From: Pseudoneurospora amorphoporcata
Taxonomy: Eukaryota; Ascomycota; Sordariomycetes; Sordariales; Sordariaceae
Length of the DNA: 64,000 nt
Direction of reading: 5' to 3'
Assembly: GCA_033297205.1 (NCBI GenBank)
Contig: MU859070.1
Location: 272,955 to 336,954, forward strand
Below are positions 11,165-22,676 of the stretch, piece by piece. Below the pieces are notes generated by a model, which was not told the DNA's origin, searched no databases, and was given only the letters and a program-made list of their open reading frames with translations. How positions within the stretch are numbered: position 1 is the stretch's first letter; every line of letters starts with the position of its first letter. Position numbers and translations under genes: made by a program.

Positions 11165-12060
11165 TCGGCGGAGGTAATCCTACATAGAGCAAGAATTCCA
11201 GTACGGTTCCCGGTCAGAGTCTATATACTCGATGTGGAACGTTCCGTTGAACGCTCTTTTGATTTCGTCCCTCGAGTGAACTTCATGTGCCTCGTTAAGC
11301 TCAACGCCTTGCTTCGCAATGGACAAAGAGAATCCGCCACGTTGTCCGCTGGAATCAGTTTCCATCCTCATGATAAATTTCAAGAGTCCAACACTAGCAA
11401 ACTCCGCACCCACCGTAACATCCAGCTCCTTGAGACGTGGAAGTTTCGCTAGTGACATCAGATATGCGTCGTGAATCAAGGTTCCGTCGAGGGATATGGT
11501 TTCTAGCTGTCTTGCCCCTTTCGCTGATGCTTTCCATGGCCTTAGCGGAAAAGTACTTGTTTGCAACCAGGCCACGAAGCTCGGGTAGTTGCGATATACC
11601 TTTAGCAAGACCCGCGCACCTTCCGCTAACCGGCCCCTGGTTCTGAAGCTCGAAATCTTCAACCTCTGTCTCCAAGTATCTGAGGCTTTATTGGTGGTGC
11701 AATGAAGTATACCAGGGTGCGTTTGCTTCGGTTGCCTTGTAGCAAAGATCAGTAAGTCGGACATCCGGTGATTTCAGAACATCTTGAAGAAGCTGAGAAC
11801 CACTGGCAACCAGGCCACGATTCGACCGTAGGCTGGCGCATGATTAGACGCCCAACTAGCAGCCTCACTCTCGTCAGCCAGGTAGCTTCTTAGCGCGAGG
11901 CTCTTCAAGCCAGTGCAATTCTGGAGTCGGTCCAACGATGCAAAGGCTCTAGGCGCCATAACTCCAAACGCAGTTCTTTCAGTGACCGAGCATGTTTATC
12001 CAGAGCTTGGAAAAATGCTTTGCCTCCGACCACAAGTCCCTCAAGGATGTTGAAAGAATC
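11165..12060 (-). pseudogene. frameshifted leucine-rich-repeat gene (F-box/LRR type?)
   Basis: Reading the minus strand gives LRR-like protein in successive different frames. About 12045-11945 reads ARSLKELRLELW; about 11945-11825 reads LQNCTGLKSLALRSY; about 11820-11525 reads SQLLQDVLKSPDVRLTDL, then an in-frame TAA, then LAKGISQLPELRGL; about 11520-11180 reads ARQLETISLDGTLI and LAKLPRLKELDVTVG. The blocks fit one protein if at least three frameshifts and one stop are allowed, and no GT..AG intron at the breaks explains them all. No F-box was recognised; the upstream end is unclear. It may be a true pseudogene or the result of sequence errors. It resembles the large fungal F-box/LRR families, but that is inference. 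Confidence 0.6.
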
Positions 12061-12793
12061 TATGCTCGGTTAGCTGGCCGGGATTCATGATCATCTTACA
12101 GTGAGTCTAACTATACCTAGTGTGTTAGGAGGAGGTTACTCGCAGAACCTGACCAGTTTGCTTTCCCCACCGGCCGATAACTGTTCGCATTCGCTTCATC
12201 AACGATGGCGTTAGCATGTAAACCAGATGAATGGTCGGTAGGTGGTTAGCAGCACAAGATCTGGGCCCAGTTAATACCCAGTCTCTGCGTCCTGGATGAG
12301 GAGCAGCCGCCTAAGGGTGTTTGGTATACATACAAATGTTTGAATGCAGGAGAGCTGATGATGGGGAATCCGCCTAGTGTTACTTTATGTCGCCCTCTGT
12401 GTACTTCCACTTGGGGGGGGGCTTAAGTGGAGGCTTTTGTCAACCCCTTTCCTAAGCGTGCCTTACGTCGAGCTTCTGCACTGAACTCCATTCCCACGAG
12501 CTACCCAAACTTGCCAATTAATCAAGTGCTGCGAGAGGCATTTCCTGGTACAAATTAGTTGCATATTCGTGACCAAGAGTTACTCAACGACAAGTTTATA
12601 TGAAGACAAAAAAGTAAATGCAAGGCATCGTCTAACACGCCTCGCCATGGGATAGTACGGTACTGGACAAGGGGTATACATTTGATTATTTGTTCTACCT
12701 ATCCTAGCTGTAACGCAATACGATGATGCTTCCCGAAGGGAAATAGTCCGCTAGGTACAGCTCCGTAGATTCGACCTTGGTTGATTACACCTT
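12061..12793. other. intergenic region, no gene seen
   Basis: Lies between the LRR pseudogene and the 3' end of the Sel1-repeat gene. It may include the lost 5' part of the pseudogene (a CTAACACACTAG branch/acceptor-like string lies at about 12118-12130 on the minus strand), but I could not join it in frame. A short G run occurs near 12410. Confidence 0.4.
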
Positions 12794-15700
12794 TCACATT
12801 ACCAAGCATTCACCCTCCTGCTGCCTCGAATTCCTGTTCCGGGAAATCTTCTCCCGATTTCTCGGCCCGTTCTTTCCTGATCGCTTAAGTTCCTCTAGAC
12901 GCTCACGGGCTTTGGGGTGGTCCTGGGCTGCGATTGTATGTAGTCGGTCAGTGATGAACTCTTTGCGATAAGTGGCTTGCAGAATGGGTCAAGGTATGGA
13001 TAGGTGTAAGACAAAGAACTTACCGGCAGCCCTCCAGTACCACCTCTTCGCATCCTCAAGGTTGGCCGGCACACCGATACCCTCCTCCGTAAAGTAACCC
13101 ATCGCAAACTCGGCCTTGGCCAGCCCTGCCATGGCAGCCTTTCTCGCCCACAGGTACGCTTCCGTATCATTCTGCTGCAAGACACCCTCGCTACCGGTGA
13201 AGTACCAACCCGACAGCGCCAACTCACTCTGGTGTTCCTCCTGGGTCGCCGCACGGCTGTACCACATTATAGATGACCGAGGATCGATCGGGCAGCCAAA
13301 CAGGCCGTACTCGTACGTCGCGCCGAGACGGAACTGGCTGAACTTGTAACCCAGCTCGGCGGCCTGTTTGAACAGGCTAAAGGCGTACGCCTCGTCGCGG
13401 AGAATGACGTCGTCGGGCTCGGCGGTGCCGTACAGAAGTGCAAGCTCGTGAAGGGCGTGTGGGTTCTCGGCGTCGGCGCGCTCGGCGGCGCGCTTGAGCC
13501 AGCTAATGGCCTCCCGCCTGTTCTTCGGCTGACCCAGTAGTCCCTTGAGCAGGATCATTCCAAGCTTGTACATAGCGGGCGTGTCACCTAGCGTGGCGGC
13601 GCGCTTGTACCACTGGATGGCCTTGAGGGGATCCTTGCGGGTGCCGCCGCCCTCGTCGCTGCCGATCTCGCAACAGACGGCGGTGCGGTAGGCGGCAGCC
13701 GCGTGACCGAGCTTCGCCGCTGACTGATAGAGCGAGAAGGCGTGTGCGTGGTCGGGCTCGGAGTTGCTGAACAGCCCGCGGCCGATGCTGTCGGCCAAGA
13801 AGAACATGGCGTCTGGGTTGCCGGCCTTCTCAAGCTTACGAAGAATCTTGTGGGCATCAACAAGGTAGCGATCCCGGGAACGAGCACGAGCCTTGGGATC
13901 GGGTAGATTCGGGACCAAGACGTCTGACGCTTCGACTAGTTTCTTAGCAAGCTTAAGAGCAGACTGTTGGTCATTGGAATCGTTTTTGACGATGGCCCGC
14001 AGGTGTTCTAGTTCCTCCACAGTAACCTTGGGCTCGACTGGTTTCGTGGGAGGCGGCGGCGGGCTAGGACCGCTTTGCGGTGGCTGAGGACCTGGTTGGT
14101 TGTTGAGAGGGGGAGGAGCAGGCATACTGTTCATAGCAGCCTGGTAATTCCTGACTGGAGGGGGCCTATCATTCAAGTTGACCATAGAGCCAGCCATCTG
14201 ACCCGGGCGGACTGGAGCAGGATGTGATGGAAGAGCATCATGGTTATACGGTCCTTGAGGGGGAGCAGACTGCCCGGGTCTGTACGGTGCTGGGTAAGGA
14301 GGCATACCAGCTCCTGGAGGCGGCGGTCCTGACTGGCCGTTAGGAGACGGCCTGTACTGACTATTCTGACTCTCAAGCGAGCCCCGAGGCCCCCCAGTTT
14401 GTTGCGGCATCATGGGTATCGGGGGAATATCACCTGCCATCTCAAACACAGCCGTCTGAGAATTTCGCAAGTCAGGCTGAGACTTGGCCCGAGACATCTC
14501 CGGAAGGCGGCCAGGTCCACGTTGGGCTTGGTGCTGCATCTGATTAGGCTGCATGTGCTGGTCAAAAGACTCCTTATGCCTGTGAGGGGGTATGGCATCG
14601 AAATTTGGGCCGTCTGATTGAGCCGAGGGCGGGCTTTGAGGTGGGTAGCCGCCGTTGCCGTTATGTTCGTAATAATCTTCATAGTAGTCATCAACAGGAC
14701 CGAGTTGCTGCTGTTGCTTTTGGCCTCCATAGGCCATATCTGGTCGGTTCCCGTACCCTTGGCCATAGTTGTTTTGTGGTAACGGGGGTGCTCCATTGTC
14801 AGACGGGTAAACCCTTTGCGGCGGCGCTCGCGCACCTTGAGCGGTGTTGGGTCTTTGCAGCCCGCGTCCCACGGGACCATTATAAGGGGCACTATCGCTC
14901 CTGTGCATGAAATTCTGCGGTGGCGGCTGAAATCCCATGTCATCTCTCGCTGGCATTGTCATGCTCCGCCCAGGAGGACCGAAGCCACCATCCTGAAATC
15001 CTCCAGGCTGACCAAAGTCCTGGCCAGGAGGAGGACCTCGTCGCGGATCTTGAAAGTCCTGCTGGGGGCGGTATGGCTGAGGCGGTCCTCTTTGCGGTCC
15101 TCCAGGTCCCGGTCCAGGCCCCGGTCCTCCATAGCCGTCTCTCGTATCGGGGCGCATAGGCCCTCCATATCCGTCCCTGGTATCTGGGCGCATCGGTCCA
15201 CGTTGTGGTCCAGCCCCATTAGGCCCAGGAGGTCCTCTTGTTGGTGGTCTCTGATCCGAGAGATTCATCCCATCCATTTGCGCTGTAACATTGTCCATAT
15301 CAGGCCTTCGCTGCGCTCCCAGAGGGCCCGGAAAACTACCACCGCCAAAACTACGGTCTCCAGGGCTCATAGGGCCGGGACCGGGGGCATTCATGGGTGG
15401 TCGGCGGTTCGCTAAGATAATGTCAGCAAAGCCGTTAGGAGAGTCTATGTGAAAGCGTGAAACGCACCGCTGGGATCTGAAGCTACAGCTCGATCCGGAG
15501 GACCTGGCCGCCCACCGGGGCCCTGAGGCGGATAACCCCGTCCCGGGCCCGGAGGGTAGCCGCCACCACGCGGCGGATAAGGAGCTGGAGGACCCCTGCC
15601 ATTGTCTGCGGGAGGGCAAATCGGACCACCGGGCCCAGCTCTGCCTCCTTGCATGGGCGGTCCACCTCGACCGGGACCGGGAGCAGGAGCTCCAGGAAGA

Positions 15701-16047
15701 GGTCCACCGCGGCCGTTAGGCCCGGGGTTATAGTAGTCTTGCTGGGGGTAATTCTGAGCTGGAGGCCCTCTTTGGTAGTTTCTGTCATCATATTGTCCGC
15801 CGTAGCCTTGATCTTGTCCGCCATAGCCCTGATCGTAACCACCACCATAGTCATCGTAACCACCACCATAGCCATAGTCTTCCTGATATTGGTCGTAGTG
15901 TTGCTGAGGGGGCGGCGCATTGTACTGCTGTTGTGGCATGCCAGGCCCAGCGGTGTAGGCTCGTTGCGGAGGTCCTCTAGGCGGTGGTGCTTGGCCACCA
16001 TACTGGCGACCTCCCGGTCCTCCTTCGTATCCTCCGTTGTATGCCAT
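12794..16047 (-). CDS. Skt5/Chs4-type chitin synthase activator, Sel1 repeats, CaaX end
   Basis: Predicted regulator of chitin synthase (Skt5/Chs4, CSR family) acting at the plasma membrane in cell-wall growth. Exons: 16047-15468, 15411-13024, 12927-12794; 3102 nt, 1033 aa, in frame. The first about 600 residues are disordered and rich in Pro/Gly/Gln/Tyr, with repeats such as DQGYGGQ and a doubled MRPDTRDGYGGP. Sel1-like repeats start near VTVEELEHLRAIV and continue through KAIQWYKRAATLGDTPAMYK, EAISWLKRAAERAD, FRLGATYEYGLFGC and EAYLWARKAAMAGLAKAEFA. An acceptor at 12928 joins the last repeat to AQDHPKARERLEELKR. The protein ends in ECLVM, a CaaX box, the prenylation signal known from yeast Skt5; this supports the third exon. 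An alternative acceptor at 12976 would instead end without CaaX. Confidence 0.88.
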
Positions 16048-18363
16048 CTTGCTGAGCGCTCGGGCCCTGCCTTGTGCGCCGCGTCCGGAAGCAAAGATGA
16101 CGATGACAGTCTATGTCCGTATGCAGATGTAGAAGGTTCGCGCAAAAGGGGAGGCGATCGCATCCGTCAGACCAGAAAAGCGAAGTGTATGTATGGTCGA
16201 CTGTCTTCGGGAGCTCAGATTACTCGAAATGGATCATGATGTTAATTGGGTTTGAATGGGTACTGCGAGTTCGTCGGGCCGCGAGGGGCAACAAGGTTCA
16301 CAATCCGTTCGGGCTCGAGCTTTGCCGACGACAAAGGAAATGACCGTCTGTTGAGCCAAGGTCGTCGGCGCCCGGGAGTGCCTGCGTGTTCAAGCCAAGA
16401 GAAGACGAGAAAAGGCGGGATTTGGAGAGAGAATTGGGGGAGAAAGTTTAGAGGGACAGAAAAACAAAAGGGATCGCGTGGACACTCTGACGGCGATCAA
16501 ATATAAAGGAACGGAGTGGACCACCCGCTGCCGTCCGCTACGGTTGGGCCGGCTTAGCAGCGAAAAGAGAGGGAAATATGGGTCGCCCGTTATGTAGTCG
16601 AGAATTATATGCTCGGCGCATCTAATAAACCGATTAATATGAAGAAAAAGTGAGGACAGGCGGATGATGGAAAGAAAACGGAACACGGTTGTATAAGGGA
16701 AGGAAGCTGCATTCCCAACAACGTTGTTGTACTCGACGGCAATCGCGATCGTGAAGCTCCCGCGACTCCCCTCCGACCAATGTCCGGACGGGAAGCTGGC
16801 GTCTAACAGCACATGGACCCTTTTCCCTCTGTAAGTTCGCTACTGTGACGCCTACAGGTACCCGCCTGTTACCGAGGGGCAGCCGCTGATGGTCGTGCAG
16901 GACAGCTGCGATAGGTGGCCGGGGCCTCTGAGACGGGAGGCAGCCGGCCGGAGGGGTGCCCGCCTGGTGGAGCACCGGATTCCTTCCAGTGCTCCTGGGG
17001 GGGGGGGTTTACATCGATGGATGGAATGCAGTCAGGGACTCGCAGGGTCTGGGGGCCCGACGACGGCGAGAGGGACGATGGGTGGGTCAGGGGCTCAATT
17101 CCAAATGGGACACAAATGACTGGAAGCACCCGAGTTGATGAGCTGGGTAACCAAACCCGCGTATTGGTAGGACATAGGGCAGCACCATCCGCCCTTGATG
17201 TATGACGACAAGCTTAATTGGCATCTGTCTCATTGATCTGTAACATGCCTAGACCTCCCGAGAAGCAGGCTTGACGGTAGCGCCCATCTTCCCATCAACC
17301 TCTAGTGTACTCAGATCCCGTCTGGAGGACGGAAGAGTCCAGGACCTGCGTATAGGCGGCTTTGCGTACCTACCTAGCCAGCTCATCTGCAGTTTGAGTT
17401 CGTCTCCCAAACACCTGCAAGTTGCCGAGCTGAAAGATGAAACTCCTCAAGGCGCTTATATATGAGCGTACATATGTCCATTGAAACCCAACTCGGGTAT
17501 CTCCTGTCGGAACTGAGAAGAGTGTTGCAGAATGGGATCCGGAAAACAGGATCCCGCCCTTCTATTGCGGCTCTGCCGTATAAGATCACCCTTTCCTCTC
17601 CAACGGATGACAGAAGAGAACTGAATAGAACTTTACAGGAAACAGGCTGACATCAGGTTCGACAAATGGTAAGCAGGATCCCGCACCGCCAGCAGGGTGC
17701 TGGCAGATGCTGAAAAGGGGCACGGGTCACTCAGGGGTATAAACAAGCAACGGTACCTCTGGAGGGCGGGCTGGACCAGAGTCTGGACTGTTGGGACAAC
17801 GCATAGGAGCAGGCAAAAATGGGACTTTGTGTCCAAAGTGACATGGGAAGTCAACAGAACGGGGGCCGAGGGAGAGCTCAGGGACTCAGGGGCAACACGC
17901 ACGTGGCTCGAGCTGCCAACGACCCCACGCCAGCTGCTGGCAACTGCAAAGTTCCACTTGCAGCGCCTCTCATGTCGCTCGTGTATCGCTTGATTGAATA
18001 GTTCAAGGACAGCTCTCCAATACGAACAACGCCACAGCCATTAAGCGGTCAATATCAAGTAGGGACTATTTATATCTAGCTTCTTTCCGGATGCTAATTG
18101 ACCTACAGGCGTCTCGCATACAGTCGAACACACTAGCGTATAACGCTTGCGCCGAGTCAACACCAAGCCAAGCCATCGTGAACCTTGAAGGACATACTCT
18201 ACCCGAGACGAGGCCAACCATCTCTCGCGACATTGAAGAGGCCACAACCGAACGAACAAACCCGAAACCAGACGCTTCGAAGCAAAACATATCCTTACGC
18301 GACATCCACATCTCCACTAAGGCTCGGTTATGATCTGAACTGCGGCGCATTCTACCTACCAAG
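16048..18363. promoter_or_regulatory. 2.3-kb divergent spacer between the chitin synthase activator and gup1
   Basis: Must hold both promoters and 5' leaders. Several short ORFs occur, but none has coding bias or domain resemblance. A 10-base G run lies at about 16998-17007. No RNA gene was seen. Confidence 0.45.
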
Positions 18364-20342
18364 ATGGGAGGAGGCATCCTCGGCTTCATTCGAAGCATCT
18401 ACCAGCTAGACACGCTCGACACACGATTCACAACACCCTCGACCGTCCCATACAAACTTGCGGCCGAGACGAGGAAAGATGCAATCGGAGCACAGGAGGG
18501 CGGCTTGAGCAAAGGGAAAAGAGCAGGGAGGTCAAAATGGAGCACACCTGAGTTCTACCTATACTACCTGGTGTTCTTGGTAGCAGTTCCCTACATGTTC
18601 TGGGTTCCATTTGAAGTTTCCAGGGAATCCGATCCACGATACCCAAAGTTCCAGCGCTATCTGTCAGAAGGATGGATGCTGGGTCGTAAAGTGGATGTAT
18701 CGGACAGCCAGCTACGAACGATCCGGGGGAAGATCCCGCATATCTTTGGACTACTTATCATTCAACCGCTCTTGCGCCGAGTTTGGAACCTCTTCAAGCC
18801 CATACGGCTTGAATCTGGTGCCTCAGAAACCTCACCCAGAGCTGCGGAGGCACGGCTGGAGCAACGCATTTCGTTCGATGCCTTCTTTGGTGCCATTCTC
18901 CTCACAGTCCTCCATGGAACCAGCGGACTCAAAATCCTTGGTCTTTTGTGGTTGAATTACCAAGTTGCAACGAGGCTCCCGAGAAAGGTTGTCCCATGGG
19001 CGACATGGATCTTCAACCTTTACATTCTGGTGACTATGAAGGTCTACGATGGTTACAGATTCAAGACCTTTGTGGACTTGATTCCCTTTGCGCCTGACAG
19101 CCTGTTTGATCTTGCTTCCTGGATGGACAACCAACAAGGACTCCTGAACAGGTGGCACATTCTCTTCAACATTACCATTCTCCGACTGATCAGCTTCAAC
19201 CTCGATTATGCCTGGATGACGGACAGACAGGGCGGCAGTCCCATTGAGGTACGCAATCTTACTTACTTTCCATTTGGCCTCTCACTGACGCACCAAAGAA
19301 GAAGCAACTAGACCCTGCTAACCTCTCTGAACGCGACCGGGTCGGCACTCCAGCGCCCAAGAGCAGCTACTCCTTCCGCAACTACTTTGCCTACTCCATC
19401 TACGCTCCCCTATACCTGGCCGGCCCGATCTTGACTTTCAACGACTACATCTCGCAATGCCGGTACAAGTCCGCCAGCATTGAGCTCTCGCGCACCGTCA
19501 AGTACGGTATCCGGTGTCTGCTCGTACTCCTAGCCATGGAATTCGTGCTACACTTCAACTACGCCAACGCCATCTCCAACGCGCGACCGGACTGGTCCTC
19601 ATATACGCCCGCGCAGATTGCCCTGCTCTCTTTCTTTAAGCTGCACATCATCTGGCTCAAGCTTCTCGTTCCCTGGCGCCTCTTCCGCTTCTGGGCTCTG
19701 GTCGACGGCATCGACCCGCCTGAGAACATGCTGCGGTGCGTGAGCGACAACTACAGCACCCTGTCCTTCTGGCGCTCCTGGCACCGCTCCTTTTACCGGT
19801 GGACGCTCCGCTACATCTACATCCCGCTGGGCGGGTCCAACTTCAAGACGCTCGCCAGCTCGGCCTACTCGGTCGTCACGTACTTGGCTGTGTTCATGTT
19901 TGTGGCCATCTGGCACGACGTGGACTTCCAGCTGCTTGTATGGAGTTGGCTTATTGTCGCATTTTTCTTGCCCGAGATCGCGGCCGGTTATCTGTTCCCG
20001 CGCAGGAAGTGGGAGGGCAGGCCGACGGCGTACAGGATGCTGTGCTGCGTGGGCGCGGTGGGCAACGTATTGATGATGATCAGTGCCAACGTTGTTGGCT
20101 TTGGAGGTGGTGTTGATGCCATGAAGGCTCTCTGGGAGGGTCTGTTCAGAGGATTATCTGGTACGTCGCTTCGAACTGGGTGCTTGATCTTTCGCTCTTC
20201 TCCGATGATCTGCTTTACTAACTTTCCTTTCATAGGCATCTCTTTCCTCACGGGCTCCTGCATTGCCCTATTCGTGGGCATTCAGGTCATGTTTGAGATC
20301 AGACAGTCGGAGCTGAGAAAGGGTATCGATTTGAAGTGCTGA
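18364..20342 (+). CDS. gup1: Gup1-type MBOAT O-acyltransferase
   Basis: Membrane-bound O-acyltransferase of the Gup1 family, an ER multispanning protein that remodels GPI-anchor lipids in yeast and was first described in glycerol uptake. Exons: 18364-19248, 19299-20160, 20236-20342; 1854 nt, 617 aa (yeast Gup1 is 560). After a cytosolic N-terminus, many hydrophobic segments follow (YLYYLVFLVAVPYMFWVPF, IPHIFGLLIIQPLL, VVTYLAVFMFVAIW). MBOAT landmarks are present: FAYSIYAPLYLAGP, FWRSWHRSFYRWTLRYIYIP, and the invariant catalytic histidine in FVAIWHD. The C-terminal membrane segment (ISFLTGSCIALFVGIQVMF) is encoded after the last intron. That 75-bp intron is a multiple of three without stops, so retention would add 25 residues; consensus splice sites argue for removal. 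Confidence 0.93.
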
Positions 20343-22676
20343 GTGATGTGGTTCACACATTTTAGTCCATGTAAAAATGCCATAGTTTGCCCATATATAC
20401 CATGACTTCAGTAGGATAGACGTGTATAGATGACTTGGTACATTTCCATCAGCGGAGTACCAAACAGCGGAATATCAAAAATAGAATTTTGGTCAGCGAA
20501 AAACCCAAGTGTTTCTGTAATTTCCTTCAATATATTACGACGAGGCTCTTTCGCTTTGAGGGGCTCTGTGTGGCGTTGACCATTGCAAATGTCATGCCCC
20601 GGACTCCCGGCCGTCGTTATCAAGCCTCTCTTGGGAAAGGGGTCCTCGAGGAGTCGAGGGTCCCCTATCCTGGAGGTTAGGTGACGTTCCACAATCCTAT
20701 TTACAGAGCGCGGCAGTAAGCCCTTTTGGGAAACAGAAAAACTGGATCGATGGTGGATGTAACCGCCCTAGGAAACACTGTTCTTTTACAGTTCCATTGC
20801 ATTGCGGTGACGCGCACCAATCTCATTATAGATGTGTAACGTACGTGCTACAGATTGGCCCATATGATGGCGGTAATGAGGCAAACTTACAATGCCCTGG
20901 AACGTACAGACAGATACAGCATCAGGAAGCGGCTGGTTTACACCCAATATTGCAACCCATCTTACACTTGGTATTCCAAATCCACTGCCCGATATCAAAG
21001 CAACAAGAAGGCAACGTTGACAGTGAGCGAATGACTGAATTAACGATGAGTGAGAATGCAGGGTAAAGTGGAAATGAAAGTATGGCCGAGCAAACCTGGA
21101 CTTACCGAGGAATCCTGGTACTCGAGCGAGCGTAAAAAAAAACAGCAGCAACCGAGCTGCATATTTCTGCGAAGTTGGCTCCTTCTGTACGCGCCGGGAA
21201 ATGTCGATCCCAAAGCGGAAAAGAAAACGAACAGGAAGCGGGAATGATCAAGAGGCTTGGGGCCCCGATCTGATCTCTTCATGATTCGTAATGTACGTTG
21301 GTTCTTTCATGCCCGTCCAACTGGACTGAGATAGCACGGATAGATAGGGATTGAGATCTGTTGGTTGAAATATTGGGAGGTGAGAATGGTCACTCACATG
21401 CATGTGGAAAAGAATGTCAAAATGTGTTTCTTCAAATGCGTCTGCAGTCCAGGGGCACAGTTGACTGCATCCAATTGCATGTCGGGTACCTCCAGGGACG
21501 CCCAGGGACCGCGCCAGGAACCGGAGTGCTCGATGGGGCCCGTCCAGATGCTCCATTTCGATACCTAGACCTGGGTTCCCTCCCCTACCGCTGGCTCCCA
21601 CTGGCTTGCCCTCCGCTCTCATTCGACGCCGGCTCACCTGAGCTTCATTTTATTTTCCCCAGCTTTTCGGCTTCCAAATGTTTGCCGGTGTCTAGGCGAG
21701 GACAGTCCCAGGCGCCATGGAGTCGTCAGCTCTCAGGTAGTGTGCTATGAATTTCTCGCTTCCAAGCGAACTCGACCTGTCTTTGTTCTCCTTTTCACCA
21801 ACAAACTCGCGGTTGAACTGTCTGTCCATGCCCGGACGTGACCTGTGAAGCGCTTCTTTCTTTTGCCGCCTCCGTTCCGCATTTTCACTTACATACCTTA
21901 CATCGTATGCCACTTGACCGCCGTGTGTCCCACCCACAACCGCCAACGACGCCGTAAAGACCGACTACTACCCGGAAGGACCGTCGTGATTTACACATCT
22001 GCCGATCAGAACCCTCCCGATTCCCACTCTGATAGTCCTGATAGTCCTGATAATCCAGCTCCCGCCGTCTATTTCCAGCACGAGGACAACCCTGGGCATT
22101 TCTTACCTTACACTACCATCACAGTACCTAGGTACCGCATCACCGTTCAACAACATTCGAGCCCAGACACACGGTTCCGCCGGTTCGACATCGCGATTGA
22201 CGGGAAGGCGTTCAATCCGAAATTCAGGTCCCCCCAGTTCTTTCCACTACCGACCCGTCCTGTCCGTTTGACAGCTGCACGTCTCACTGGAGGAGGGTCC
22301 TGAGCTCGCTGAGATTGCGGGTACCTGCAGCACTGAGTGCATCCACACCCGACTGCAGTGGGTGATTAGGTTGCCAGCGCCGGCTCGGTGTACTGCCCTG
22401 GCTTCGTTGTCTGGTAGATCCGCTACCAAAATCGGCCATTCCCTTGAACGGCGGAACCTCGACCGTAACACGCCGTCGTCCACACCTCCACGCGTTCATC
22501 CCATAACCTGCCGTCGCTGCCGATCGCCCCCGTAAGGAGGGAAACCAAACGAGGACCCCGCCGCCCGCGAGGCATCCATGGGAAGCTAGCACCTCGGGCT
22601 CCTCATCGGTGCTATTTTGGATTGCCCATCTCAAGTTTAAACTGTAGTGGTTTTATCATCTCCACCAGTGCCTATC
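20343..22676. other. intergenic region, promoter of the next gene
   Basis: 2.3 kb between two plus-strand genes. A plus-strand open frame at 21845-22303 lacks an ATG start and is probably leader or promoter. A short tandem GATAGTCCT unit occurs at about 22031-22055. I see no gene or RNA. Confidence 0.4.

Noticed and set aside
21845..22303. 152-codon open frame upstream of the coiled-coil gene
   Set aside because: Begins with GTG, no in-frame ATG at a useful place, and no coding bias.
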